From the NCBI GenBank assembly GCA_943787375.1, contig CALSME010000002.1, positions 62,001 through 126,000 on the forward strand: a DNA stretch of 64,000 nucleotides, in the 5' to 3' direction. The notes under the pieces were generated by a model. It searched no databases, was not told the origin of the DNA, and was given only the letters and a program-made list of their open reading frames with translations. The DNA is from an uncultured Polaribacter sp. (GTDB lineage Bacteria > Bacteroidota > Bacteroidia > Flavobacteriales > Flavobacteriaceae). Below are positions 1 through 9,778 of this stretch, one piece after another (positions within the stretch are counted from its first letter, which is position 1; each line of letters begins with the position of its first letter). Position numbers and translations under genes: made by a program.

Positions 1-32
1 AGAAAAACATACGTCTACTAAGAAAAATTCCA

Positions 33-2501
33 ATGAAAAAAATAGCGCTACTTATTTTAATTTTAATATCTGTTTCTCTTTCTTCTCAAATCAAAGGAAA
101 AATTACGGATACTAACGGAAAACCACTTTCTTTTGTTAATGTTTATCTAGAAAAAACAATAACGGGAACTACTTCAAACGACAATGGAGACTATGTTTTA
201 AACATTAAAAAACTAGGGAACTACATTGTTTACTTTCAATTTTTGGGATATAAAACAGTGAAAAAAAAGGTAAGTATTAACAGTTTTCCGCTGATCTTAG
301 ATATCACTTTAGTGGATGAAAGTATTGAATTAGAAGAAATTTTAATTTCTACGAAAGACAACCCTGCAAATGCAATTATTAGAAATGTCATTGCCAACAA
401 AGATAAAATTACAGATAAATTTTCAACATATACTGCAAATTTTTACTCGCGAGGGTTGTATAAGATCAAAGATGCTCCTGAGAAATTCATGGGTCAATCC
501 TTGGGCGATTTTGGGGGTGGATTGGACACTACCAGAAGTGGCATAATTTATCTTTCCGAAACCATTTCTGAAATTACCTATCAAAAAAGACCTAAAAAAT
601 TTAAAGAAAAAATTACCGCTTCTAAAGTTTCAGGAACCGACAACGGCCCTAGTTTTAATAGAGCTGAAGATGCAAACATCAACTTTTATAACAATCGTGT
701 TGAGCTTGGAAATGATTTAATTTCACCGCTTTCTACCAACGCATTTAGTTATTATCGTTTTAAACTTATTGGTACTTTTTATACGAAAAGCGGTAAACTC
801 ATCAATAAAATAACGCTCCTTCCAAAACGGAAAAATGACCCTGTTTTTAATGGCAATATTTATGTTGTGGAAGACGATTGGGCCGTCTATGGTGCAGATG
901 TTACGGTTACAGGTGCCCAAGCAAACTTCCCCGCAATAGATCTTTTGTCTTTAAAGCAAGATTACAATTATTCAGAAGAAAATGATTCTTGGGTGCTCAT
1001 TAGTCAAGCTATTGGATTTCAAGTCAACTTTCTTGGATTGAAGTTTGATGGTAAATTTTCGTCCGCCTATTCAAACTATAATTTCACACCAAATATTAAT
1101 GAAAACACATTTTCAAATGAGGTCTTAACCTTTGCCAAAACAGCTACTAAAAAAGACTCTGTTTACTGGAAGAAAATTCGTCCAGTTCCCCTAACACTAG
1201 AAGAGATAAAAGACTACACCTTTAAAGATAGCATTAAAGTAATTCGAAAGTCTAAAAAGTATTTAGACTCTCTGGATACCAAAAGAAATAAACTAGGTTG
1301 GTTCGATCCAATCACAGGGTATACCTTCCGAAACTCTTATAAAGACTGGTCAATTTCCTACAATGGTCCTTTGCTAAAAACAAGTTTTAATCCTGTACAA
1401 GGATTTCACTCTTCTGCTGGAATTCGCTATTTTAAAAGACAAAATGATGCTGGAAAATGGTGGAATGCAGGGATAAATGTAAACTATGGCTTTGCAGATA
1501 AAAGAGCTAGGCCCACCATCTTTTTTACCAAAAAATGGAATAATATATCGCGGCCAAGAGTCTCAATAACTGGTGGAGTTACAACAGCTCAATTTAATGA
1601 TAGAAATTCATTTTTATTAGCGAACAATAGTTTTAGCGCTCTTTTTGATAAGGAAAATTACTTAAAAATATACGAAAAATCATTTGCAAGAATTAGCTAT
1701 TCTAATGAGGTAAAAAATGGTGTTTTTCTAAACACTTCTTTAGAGTATGCGAATCGGAAACCTCTTTTTAATACCACTAATTATTCTTTTAAAAACAAAG
1801 AACTAAACTATACCTCAAACAATCCATTGGATGAAACCGATTATTCGAATGCTGCTTTTTCTGAACACACCATTGCAACTTTAAATATAGGGGCACGTTT
1901 TGTGTTTGGTCAAAAATACCTCTCCTATCCAAATCGGAAATTCAATATTGGAAATGAAAAGTATCCAACATTCAATCTGAATTATAGAAAAACATTTGGT
2001 GCTCAAAATTCTGAATTAAATTCTGACGTACTTATTGGACGCTTAAATCAAGAGATCAACACCGGAAATTACGGACGTCTTTCCTATAATCTTCGAGGAG
2101 GCCTTTTCTTAAAAAAGAAGCAAATTGCCTTTATGGATTATTTTCATCCAAATGGAAATCAATTTACATTCCCCTTGGATATTTCATATACAAATAGTTT
2201 TGGTTTGCTCAATTACTACAAAATTTTTTCTAACGACCAATATGCAGAAATGCACCTGCTACATAATTTCAGAGGTGCTTTGTTATCAAAAATACCGCTG
2301 ATGAATCAACTAAACTTTCATTTAGTAGCAGGTGGAAAAACCTTATTTACAGCAGAAAGAAAACCTTACAGCGAATATTCGGTAGGGTTGAATAATATTG
2401 GTTGGGGGAAGTGGCGTTTTTTACGAATCGATTATGTGCGTTCTAATTTTAATGGAAGCTCAAAAGAGGGATGGCTTTTTGGATTGAGTTTGTTCAATTA
2501 A
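33..2501 (+). CDS. DUF5686/carboxypeptidase-regulatory-like domain outer-membrane protein
   Basis: Signal peptide, N-terminal CarboxypepD_reg-like domain (GKITDTNGKPLSFVNVYLEKTITGTTSNDNGDYVL), long beta-rich C-terminus. Confidence 0.85.
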   Translation: MKKIALLILILISVSLSSQIKGKITDTNGKPLSFVNVYLEKTITGTTSNDNGDYVLNIKKLGNYIVYFQFLGYKTVKKKVSINSFPLILDITLVDESIELEEILISTKDNPANAIIRNVIANKDKITDKFSTYTANFYSRGLYKIKDAPEKFMGQSLGDFGGGLDTTRSGIIYLSETISEITYQKRPKKFKEKITASKVSGTDNGPSFNRAEDANINFYNNRVELGNDLISPLSTNAFSYYRFKLIGTFYTKSGKLINKITLLPKRKNDPVFNGNIYVVEDDWAVYGADVTVTGAQANFPAIDLLSLKQDYNYSEENDSWVLISQAIGFQVNFLGLKFDGKFSSAYSNYNFTPNINENTFSNEVLTFAKTATKKDSVYWKKIRPVPLTLEEIKDYTFKDSIKVIRKSKKYLDSLDTKRNKLGWFDPITGYTFRNSYKDWSISYNGPLLKTSFNPVQGFHSSAGIRYFKRQNDAGKWWNAGINVNYGFADKRARPTIFFTKKWNNISRPRVSITGGVTTAQFNDRNSFLLANNSFSALFDKENYLKIYEKSFARISYSNEVKNGVFLNTSLEYANRKPLFNTTNYSFKNKELNYTSNNPLDETDYSNAAFSEHTIATLNIGARFVFGQKYLSYPNRKFNIGNEKYPTFNLNYRKTFGAQNSELNSDVLIGRLNQEINTGNYGRLSYNLRGGLFLKKKQIAFMDYFHPNGNQFTFPLDISYTNSFGLLNYYKIFSNDQYAEMHLLHNFRGALLSKIPLMNQLNFHLVAGGKTLFTAERKPYSEYSVGLNNIGWGKWRFLRIDYVRSNFNGSSKEGWLFGLSLFN

Positions 2502-2518
2502 TTTTTATCTTTGATACT

Positions 2519-2761
2519 ATGAAAATCAAATTACTCTTTTTTGGAATTACTAGAGATTTATTAAATACAAATGAGATGTCTTTTGAAGTTCTTGAGAACT
2601 CAAGTATTAAAAACCTTAAAAAGGAATTGCACACAAAACACCCTTCGTTAGAAAACATCAATTCCTATGCAATTGCTGTAAACGAAAACTATGCTACGGA
2701 TGATTTGATATTACAAGAAAATGATGTTGTTGCAATTATTCCACCGGTTAGTGGCGGCTAA
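2519..2761 (+). CDS. moaD: MoaD/ThiS family molybdopterin synthase sulfur-carrier subunit
   Basis: ORF trimmed to the ATG at 2519; ubiquitin-like fold sequence ending in ...IPPVSGG (C-terminal GG); next to other Moco genes. Confidence 0.9.
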   Translation: MKIKLLFFGITRDLLNTNEMSFEVLENSSIKNLKKELHTKHPSLENINSYAIAVNENYATDDLILQENDVVAIIPPVSGG

Positions 2762-3034
2762 TTATCTTAGATATTTTTTATCAATATAAAAGGTTCCAAA
2801 AGGTAAAATAGCCGCTGCAAAAACAATTGCCAGCGTTTTATAACTCCACTTCATTGGTTTGAAAAGCATCATTGCTAAAACAAGGTACAACATAAAAAGA
2901 ATTCCATGGGGCATTCCTAATAGTTTCACATAGGAAACATTCCCTTGAAAGTATTTTATTGGAACCGCTACAAAAAGCAATAACAAATAAGAAACTCCTT
3001 CAAAAAAACTTACAATTCTAAAAATATTTTTCAT
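2762..3034 (-). CDS. DUF3817-family small membrane protein
   Basis: 90 aa, three hydrophobic segments, FEGVSYLLLLFVAVPIKY and GMPHGILFMLYL motifs. Confidence 0.8.
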   Translation of the reverse strand: MKNIFRIVSFFEGVSYLLLLFVAVPIKYFQGNVSYVKLLGMPHGILFMLYLVLAMMLFKPMKWSYKTLAIVFAAAILPFGTFYIDKKYLR

Positions 3035-3097
3035 TTTTTCAACTTCTGATATAACACAACAAAGATACGTTTTGATTTCCTATTTTTGTATTTCAAT

Positions 3098-3520
3098 ATG
3101 AGCAAAACATCTATAAAAATTACTTCCAAAAAACTGAATTTAAACGAATGTTATAATTTTGTAACAGCGGCATCATGCGGAGGTATTGCAGCATTTGTAG
3201 GGACTGTTAGAAATGACACCCAAAACAAAAAAGTAACACAATTGGACTTTTCTACCTACAAACCGATGGCGATAAAAGAAATGCAAAAGATTGCAGAATT
3301 GGCTTTAGAAAACTTTAAAATCCATAAAATAGCCATACACCATGCAGAAGGCATGTTACAAATTGGCGATATTCCTGTGATTATTACAGCTTCTGCAAAA
3401 CATAGAAAAGCGGCTTTTGAGGCTTGCAAATTTGCCATTGACACCCTAAAAGAAACGGTTCCTATTTGGAAAAAGGAATATTTTGAAGATGGTGATGTTT
3501 GGGTAAATGCCCACCCTTAA
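3098..3520 (+). CDS. moaE: Molybdopterin synthase catalytic subunit MoaE
   Basis: GGIAAFVGTVRN, YKPMAIKEM, AEGMLQIGD, VPIWKKEYFEDG motifs; start trimmed from TTG 3086 to ATG 3098. Confidence 0.93.
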   Translation: MSKTSIKITSKKLNLNECYNFVTAASCGGIAAFVGTVRNDTQNKKVTQLDFSTYKPMAIKEMQKIAELALENFKIHKIAIHHAEGMLQIGDIPVIITASAKHRKAAFEACKFAIDTLKETVPIWKKEYFEDGDVWVNAHP

Positions 3521-4587
3521 TAGTTTGCGACTCCTCCCGTAAGGCTCAATACAGTAAGTGCTGGGTATCTTTTCTTTAACATTTTTGTGGCTTTGTAACT
3601 ATTCAGTCCGCGTTGACAAACAATCACATAGGTTTTATTAAAATCAATACTTATTTTTTCTACATCAAAGTCAGTTATCGGAATTGTTTGATGCACCTTA
3701 AATGGCGATTCTAAATTGGATAGTACTGCTATAATTTCAATCTTTTTAGATATTATTTTCTCTTTTAAGTCCGTCGGCGAAATTTGCAAATCCGCTCGTT
3801 GAATTGCACAAACAGCATCCAAGTAAGATTGAGTTTCAAACAACTTCAAAATTTCAGTTTTCAAAACACTTGGCAATAAGGTCATTTTTAATTGGGTATT
3901 CTCAAGTGAATTGTAAATCAGCAATGTATTTACTAAAGGACTCCCAATGCCTGTAACCAGTTTCAAAACTTCGTTTACTTGTTGCATAGCAATCATGCCA
4001 ACAATCCCATTCAATGTTCCAGCCGTTTCGCAATTGGGAATGTCGGTTGTCATTTCTGGAAATGCATCTCTTAAATTTGCCGAATGGCTTCCGTCTTTTT
4101 GTAACACATTAAAGGTTGCCACATAACCATCAAACTTGTATAAAGATCCATAAACAAGCGGTTTTCCTTTCACAACACAAGCATCGTTGAGTAGATATTT
4201 TGTGGGCAGAGAATCGGTTCCATCCACTACAATGTCTACGTTTTCCATGAACTCAAAAATAGTTTCTTTGGTGACTTGCTCATTGGTAAAATTCACAACT
4301 GTAAAAGGAGCTCTCTTTTTTATAAACGCAGATAACACCTCCGCTTTTGATTTTCCAACATCATTTAAATCATAAAATACCTGTCTGTGTAAGTTGGTGG
4401 TAGCTACGGTATCAAAATCTACCAAATGAATTTTTCCAATTCCACTAGCAGCTAAGTAGACTGCAATAGGACTCCCTAATCCGCCACAACCGACCACTAA
4501 AACAGAAGCGTCTTGCAGTTTTTGTTGTCCAACCTCTCCTATCTCTGACAGAGTTGTTTGACGTTTGAAAAATTGGTTTTTATCCAT
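3517..4587 (-). CDS. moeB: MoeB/ThiF-type adenylyltransferase with C-terminal rhodanese-like domain (MOCS3-like)
   Basis: VVGCGGLGSPIAVYLAASGIGKIHLVDFDTV; C-terminal IVCQRGLNSYKATKML rhodanese loop; start set at the internal Met (MDKNQFFKRQTTLSEIG). Confidence 0.9.
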   Translation of the reverse strand: MDKNQFFKRQTTLSEIGEVGQQKLQDASVLVVGCGGLGSPIAVYLAASGIGKIHLVDFDTVATTNLHRQVFYDLNDVGKSKAEVLSAFIKKRAPFTVVNFTNEQVTKETIFEFMENVDIVVDGTDSLPTKYLLNDACVVKGKPLVYGSLYKFDGYVATFNVLQKDGSHSANLRDAFPEMTTDIPNCETAGTLNGIVGMIAMQQVNEVLKLVTGIGSPLVNTLLIYNSLENTQLKMTLLPSVLKTEILKLFETQSYLDAVCAIQRADLQISPTDLKEKIISKKIEIIAVLSNLESPFKVHQTIPITDFDVEKISIDFNKTYVIVCQRGLNSYKATKMLKKRYPALTVLSLTGGVANY

Positions 4588-5695
4588 TTTTAGTATTGAT
4601 TTCTTTTTTTGCCACTTCAAACGCTTCAGGAGTATTTATATTCCTAATTAAGGATGCATCTATTTCAACGATTTCAACATCTGAATTAATCAACATTTTT
4701 CGCGGACAGGAATATCCTTGGGCTAAATACTGTAATAGAACAGGATATGCTTTTGGTTCATAAATTGTAATTAACGGCTCTACAAACTCATTGCCTTTTC
4801 CTCTAATTGCCGTTGCCACTTTACTTGGGTTTCTTTTTTGTAATAACAACTGAATTACCTCCTCATTAATAAAAGGCAGATCTGTTGCAATTACTAACCA
4901 AGCTGTATTTGGATCTTTTTGAAACGCAGAACAGATACCTCCAAAAGGGCCCAAATTTAAAAATACATCCGAAATTTCACTTTCATTTTCTGAAGGAACC
5001 TGAACCGAAAAATACGTTTCTAATTTGTGATTCTCTACTATTTTTTGGACATACTTTTTTTGGGGAATTCCGTGGTAATCGAGTTCCGATTTATCGACTC
5101 CCATTCGGGTACTTTTCCCACCAACAAGCACCAATCCTTTTACTGGAGGCAACTTTTCTTGAATCAGACGATCAATGTGATTTGCTATTTTAACTACCTC
5201 ATCAATCGTATAACATTTTACATTATTGATTTGCGGGTATTTTTCTTCTAAAAATGAAAAAAAAGTGTTTTCCTTTTTTAATTTAACAACAAACTCGATA
5301 CGGTCCAATTGTTCCAATCTCTTTAAAACAGAAGCCTCTTTTTCTTCGTCTAAAATTAAGATTTGCTTTACTCCTGGGTAATGATTGCCATTGACAAAAA
5401 CAAAATCATATTGTGCAAATTGCAATCGTTGTTCAAACTTATTTACGATACCGGAAGTTGTGATTTGTAAATTTCCTTCGTGATGAAATGTGTATTCAGC
5501 TATTTTATTTTTAGGAACATTTTTAGCATGTGAGGCATCGAAATACGCCAATTTATATTTGGATAGTTGCTCAGAAACGCTGTGTATCAATTCAGAAATA
5601 ATATCACAATTGGTTCCTAAAATTGAAATTTCATTCGATGCAAAATGATTGTTCTCTCTTCTTACTAAATTTGTATGTTTTTGATGTTTACCCAT
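4580..5695 (-). CDS. mobA: Molybdenum cofactor guanylyltransferase (MobA-like) with N-terminal extension
   Basis: C-terminal half: VKGLVLVGGKSTRMGVDKSELDYHG and GPFGGICSAF nucleotidyltransferase motifs; start set at the internal Met overlapping the moaC stop. Confidence 0.85.
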   Translation of the reverse strand: MGKHQKHTNLVRRENNHFASNEISILGTNCDIISELIHSVSEQLSKYKLAYFDASHAKNVPKNKIAEYTFHHEGNLQITTSGIVNKFEQRLQFAQYDFVFVNGNHYPGVKQILILDEEKEASVLKRLEQLDRIEFVVKLKKENTFFSFLEEKYPQINNVKCYTIDEVVKIANHIDRLIQEKLPPVKGLVLVGGKSTRMGVDKSELDYHGIPQKKYVQKIVENHKLETYFSVQVPSENESEISDVFLNLGPFGGICSAFQKDPNTAWLVIATDLPFINEEVIQLLLQKRNPSKVATAIRGKGNEFVEPLITIYEPKAYPVLLQYLAQGYSCPRKMLINSDVEIVEIDASLIRNINTPEAFEVAKKEINTKNG

Positions 5696-6164
5696 TTTTA
5701 ATATCTGATTTTCCACCTGTTTTCTCCAACAACCTTACTTCCTTAATTACTATTTCTTGGGAGATACTTTTACACATATCATAGATGGTTAAACAAGTAA
5801 TATTTACGCCAGTTAACGCTTCCATTTCTACTCCCGTTTTTCCTTCAATAGTCACTTTACAAAACACTTCTATAGTTTCTGAATCTGCAATTTTAATATC
5901 TACATCAACCCCATTAATCAATAGTGGATGACACATAGGGATCAGTTCAGAAGTTTTTTTTACGCCCTGAATCCCTGCAATAATTGCTGTTTGAAAAACA
6001 GGTCCTTTCTTGGTAATTAGTTCATCATTCGTAAAATGAGAAAGTAGTTCTTTTCCTAAAAAAAGTGTTGCTTTTGCAGTAGCGGTTCTTTTGGTGGTTT
6101 TCTTATCCGAAACATCTACCATTTTAGGATTATTGTCTTTATTAATGTGTGTAAAATTGCTCAT
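5688..6164 (-). CDS. moaC: Cyclic pyranopterin monophosphate synthase MoaC
   Basis: MVDVSDKKTTKRTATA, IPMCHPLLINGVDV, GKTGVEMEALTGVNITCLTIYDMCKS motifs. Confidence 0.97.
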   Translation of the reverse strand: MSNFTHINKDNNPKMVDVSDKKTTKRTATAKATLFLGKELLSHFTNDELITKKGPVFQTAIIAGIQGVKKTSELIPMCHPLLINGVDVDIKIADSETIEVFCKVTIEGKTGVEMEALTGVNITCLTIYDMCKSISQEIVIKEVRLLEKTGGKSDIKNG

Positions 6165-6198
6165 AAATTATCGTTTATTATCTTCCTAAATTTCATTC

Positions 6199-7443
6199 TC
6201 AACGGTATCTAATTACCGGAAAAACTGCCCCTTTTTCAAATACTGTTTGCCCTTGAGGTAATTGAATAAATGCATCTGCATATATCATACTGGCAAGGTC
6301 ACCTGAACCATTTCCTAAAACGGGTGTTGCAACTAAGTGCCCAAAACGAACGCTCAATTTGACTTGCAAAAAGTAGGTTAAATTTGGTTTAAAGGTTACC
6401 TCAGAGGATAAAATTGCCGTTTCTTGTTCAACTTCTAAACCAACCGATTTGTAATACCAAGGGTAAAAATACGCCAAACAATTTACAAAAGTTGAAATCG
6501 GATTTCCTGGAAACCCAAACACTATGGTGTTCTTATTCTTGTTCTCTTTTTCATTTTGATCACCATTTTGTGCACTTATAACAAAAGAAGTTGTGCTTCC
6601 AAACCAAAACGGTTTCCCCGGTCTTTGTGCCACTTTATGAAATAATTTCTTCACGCTTAACTCCTCGAAAACTTCGGGTAAAAAATCGAATTTCCCTTTA
6701 CTAACGGCACCACTAAAAAGCAACACATCATACTCTTGTAAATAGGTTTTAATCTTCGATTTTAGAATCGGTTTGTCATCTGTGATATGGGCAGTGTCTG
6801 AGGAGATCTTTAATCTTTCCAACAAAGATACGAGAGTAAAAACATTGCTTCTTCTAATTTGATAGTCCAGCGGAATTTCTTCAACACCAACCAATTCATC
6901 TCCAGTTGAAACAATCATTATTTTTGGTTGCTTTGCAACGTTTACATACGATTTTCCAACCGTGGCCAATACGCCTATTTCTGCTGCAGCTATTTTGGTA
7001 TTTTGTGTAATTAACAGATCGCCAACTTTTCTATCTTTTCCTTTTTTATGAATATTTTGCCCCTCATGCAGAGTATCAATATTAATAATAGCAATTCCAT
7101 TTTTTAAGGTAATGTCTTCATAGCGAATGACTGTGTTTGTATTGTCTGGCAACACTGACCCCGTCATTACTTCTAGACAGTTTTTCGAATCTTGAAGGGC
7201 TAATTGGGCACTTCCAGCGGCTTGAACTCCCTCTATTTTAAAGCTTCTCTGTCCGTTTTTGAAAGCAGTATAATTAATGGATATTCCATCCATAGAGACC
7301 CTGTTAAATGGTGGAAAATCTCTATCTGCGTATATGGTTTCTTTTAAAATTCTCCCTATAGATTTTATAAAAGGAATTTGTTCAATACCAAAATATTGGG
7401 TTGTATTCAATACGGCTTGCAATGCGTGTGCTACTGAAATCAT
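6199..7443 (-). CDS. moeA: Molybdopterin molybdenumtransferase MoeA
   Basis: FPPFNRVSMDGISI, MTGSVLPDNTNTVIRYED, VSTGDELV, GFPGNPIST motifs. Confidence 0.96.
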   Translation of the reverse strand: MISVAHALQAVLNTTQYFGIEQIPFIKSIGRILKETIYADRDFPPFNRVSMDGISINYTAFKNGQRSFKIEGVQAAGSAQLALQDSKNCLEVMTGSVLPDNTNTVIRYEDITLKNGIAIINIDTLHEGQNIHKKGKDRKVGDLLITQNTKIAAAEIGVLATVGKSYVNVAKQPKIMIVSTGDELVGVEEIPLDYQIRRSNVFTLVSLLERLKISSDTAHITDDKPILKSKIKTYLQEYDVLLFSGAVSKGKFDFLPEVFEELSVKKLFHKVAQRPGKPFWFGSTTSFVISAQNGDQNEKENKNKNTIVFGFPGNPISTFVNCLAYFYPWYYKSVGLEVEQETAILSSEVTFKPNLTYFLQVKLSVRFGHLVATPVLGNGSGDLASMIYADAFIQLPQGQTVFEKGAVFPVIRYR

Positions 7444-7480
7444 GTTAAATGCGTAATTGTTTCATTTTGTAATCGGTTGC

Positions 7481-8473
7481 CTACCCTCCAATAGTACTCA
7501 TACTTTCGGAGACACCTCCTTTTGTACGGTTTGCTTCAGCTATAAATCCATTAGCTGGCTTCTCTTTGACTAAAGATAAAAAGAGCTTTTTTAAATCGTC
7601 ATTGGATGCGCCATTTCTTATGAATTCTCGCAAGTTAAAAACGCCGTCATCAAACAAACAGTTTTTAAAAGTACCTGTTGATGTAATTCTAATTCGATTG
7701 CAATCATTACAAATCGATCTTGTAAAAGCAGGGATAATTCCAAAAGTTCCACGATGATTTTCTATCGTATAATTTCTTGATGTGGACGATTTTTCTGATT
7801 GGACTTCAGTAACTTTAAACTCGGTTTCTATCTCATTTAAAATTTTATTAAAAGTCCAGTTTTCATTCATTTCACGTTGGCCATTTCCATTGAATGGCAT
7901 TTCTTCTATAAACCGAACGGCCAAATTTCTATCTTTCGTCAATCGAACAAAATCTTTAATTTCATCTGTATTAATACCAGACTGAACTACAACGTTTAAC
8001 TTGAGCTTTAATGTACTTTTTTCTAAAAGTTCCATTGTTTTAAAAACGGCATCAAAAGCATTTCTACGGGTAATTTCGTTGAATTTAACGGCTTTTAAAC
8101 TGTCAATACTTAAATTAATATTTTTAACTTTCTCTAGCTTTTCAATGTCAGCAATGTATTTAGAAATCAAGGCACCGTTTGTGGTAATATTAATGGCGTC
8201 TAACAAGTCATTGTAGGATAGCATTTCTAAAAATCCAACAAAATCTTTACGAACAAAAGGCTCCCCTCCTGTTAAACGAACTTTAGTAACTCCCAACTCT
8301 GTTAATACCCGAATTAAGCGATACATTTCTTTAAATGTGAGCAATTCTTGCTTGGGAACAATATCGATTCCATGCGCAGGCATGCAGTACTGGCATCGCA
8401 AATTACAACGATCTGTAACTGCGAGTCGCACATAGGCTATTTGTCGCCCAAAATTATCTATTAATTTGCTCAT
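7481..8473 (-). CDS. moaA: GTP 3',8-cyclase MoaA (radical SAM)
   Basis: CNLRCQYCMP radical-SAM motif, TGGEPFVRKD, second CNDCNRIRITSTGTFKNCLF cluster, C-terminal GG. Confidence 0.97.
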   Translation of the reverse strand: MSKLIDNFGRQIAYVRLAVTDRCNLRCQYCMPAHGIDIVPKQELLTFKEMYRLIRVLTELGVTKVRLTGGEPFVRKDFVGFLEMLSYNDLLDAINITTNGALISKYIADIEKLEKVKNINLSIDSLKAVKFNEITRRNAFDAVFKTMELLEKSTLKLKLNVVVQSGINTDEIKDFVRLTKDRNLAVRFIEEMPFNGNGQREMNENWTFNKILNEIETEFKVTEVQSEKSSTSRNYTIENHRGTFGIIPAFTRSICNDCNRIRITSTGTFKNCLFDDGVFNLREFIRNGASNDDLKKLFLSLVKEKPANGFIAEANRTKGGVSESMSTIGG

Positions 8474-8508
8474 TTAATTTGAAAGTTATTTCCTTGAAAT
8501 CCAGAATT

Positions 8509-9741
8509 TTATATTTTTTGTTGCATCCATTTTAGAATCGATTGCGTTGCTCCCACATTGTTTTGAATATAGTTTTTATTAATTTCTCCGGTTGATTTCC
8601 TGTACAAATCATCATTTTTTAAAGAACATAAAATGGTTGTAAATTCTTCTTGACTCTCAATAGAAACAACTCCTTTAAGAGTTACAAGATCCACTGCTTC
8701 CTTAAATTTACCATATTTATTTCCAATCACTATTGGCACCCCAAAGGTAGCGGGTTCTAAAATATTATGCAGCCCTGTTTTTAAACCTCCTCCCACATAT
8801 GCAGTGTCGGCAGCACTATAAATTTTAGTTAAAACACCAATCGTATCTATAATAAAAACTTGGTATTCTTTTAAATTTTTATTTGATTTCTCTGAAAATA
8901 AAACAGCTTTGTTATGGAGTGCCTTTTGGAGTTCTATAATTGAATCTTGCTTGATATTATGAGGTGCGATTATAAATTTCTCCTCTTCAGAGGCTACATG
9001 ATTAATATAATTCACAAACAAGGCTTCATCTTCTTCCCAAGTACTTCCTGCAACAACAGTATAGGTATTGTCTTTAAATTCTTTGATAAAATCAAGGGAA
9101 TTGTCTTGCTCTAAAATTTCTAATACGCGATCAAAGCGAGTGTCTCCAACCACAGAAATATTCTCAAAATGAATCGTAGTTAATAATTCTTTTGAGTTAT
9201 CATCCTGTACAAAGAAATGATGAAATGCTTTTAGAGAGTTTCGCATAAAACCTCCGTAATACTTAAAGAAAATTTGATTTTCTCGAAAAATTCCTGAGAC
9301 CAAAATAGTTGGAATTTCTTTCTTTTTTAATTCTTTTAAGAGATTAGGCCAAAACTCATATTTTATAAAAATAGCAAGTGTTGGGTTGAGGAGCTCCACA
9401 AACTTTTTAGCGTTTGATTTACTATCTAAAGGCAAATAACAAACGACATCTGCTAAATCATACTTCTTACGAATTTCATACCCCGACGGAGAGAAAAAAG
9501 TGACGAGTATTTTATAATCAGGATATTTCTTTTTTAAAACGACTATAATGGGTCTTGCTTGTTCAAATTCTCCCAATGAGGCTGCATGAAACCAAAGTAT
9601 TTTTTTGTTTTTTAATTCAGAAATTTTCGAGAAAGTTTGTTTTCTTCCAGCAACAAAAAGTTTTATTTTTTTATTAAAAACAGCTGCGATCGGCAAAAAT
9701 AGTGAGGCCAAGAAAACAATAAAATCATACAATAACTTCAT
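8509..9741 (-). CDS. kdtA: 3-deoxy-D-manno-octulosonic acid transferase
   Basis: WFHAASLGEFEQARP, VGGGLKTGLHNILEPATFGVP; start trimmed to MKLLYDF (the ORF-track TTG at 9792 lies inside a terminator palindrome). Confidence 0.93.
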   Translation of the reverse strand: MKLLYDFIVFLASLFLPIAAVFNKKIKLFVAGRKQTFSKISELKNKKILWFHAASLGEFEQARPIIVVLKKKYPDYKILVTFFSPSGYEIRKKYDLADVVCYLPLDSKSNAKKFVELLNPTLAIFIKYEFWPNLLKELKKKEIPTILVSGIFRENQIFFKYYGGFMRNSLKAFHHFFVQDDNSKELLTTIHFENISVVGDTRFDRVLEILEQDNSLDFIKEFKDNTYTVVAGSTWEEDEALFVNYINHVASEEEKFIIAPHNIKQDSIIELQKALHNKAVLFSEKSNKNLKEYQVFIIDTIGVLTKIYSAADTAYVGGGLKTGLHNILEPATFGVPIVIGNKYGKFKEAVDLVTLKGVVSIESQEEFTTILCSLKNDDLYRKSTGEINKNYIQNNVGATQSILKWMQQKI

Positions 9742-9778
9742 AAGGGTAAAAATACAAAACGGAATCTTTTTAAACGGA

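Noticed and set aside
4885-5251. Two overlapping plus-strand ORFs (102 and 74 aa) inside mobA
   Set aside because: Antisense to a well-supported gene, no domain-like sequence.
8420-8510. Possible Moco riboswitch near moaA
   Set aside because: The kdtA-moaA gap is too short for the aptamer, and moaA sits in the middle of a same-strand gene series.
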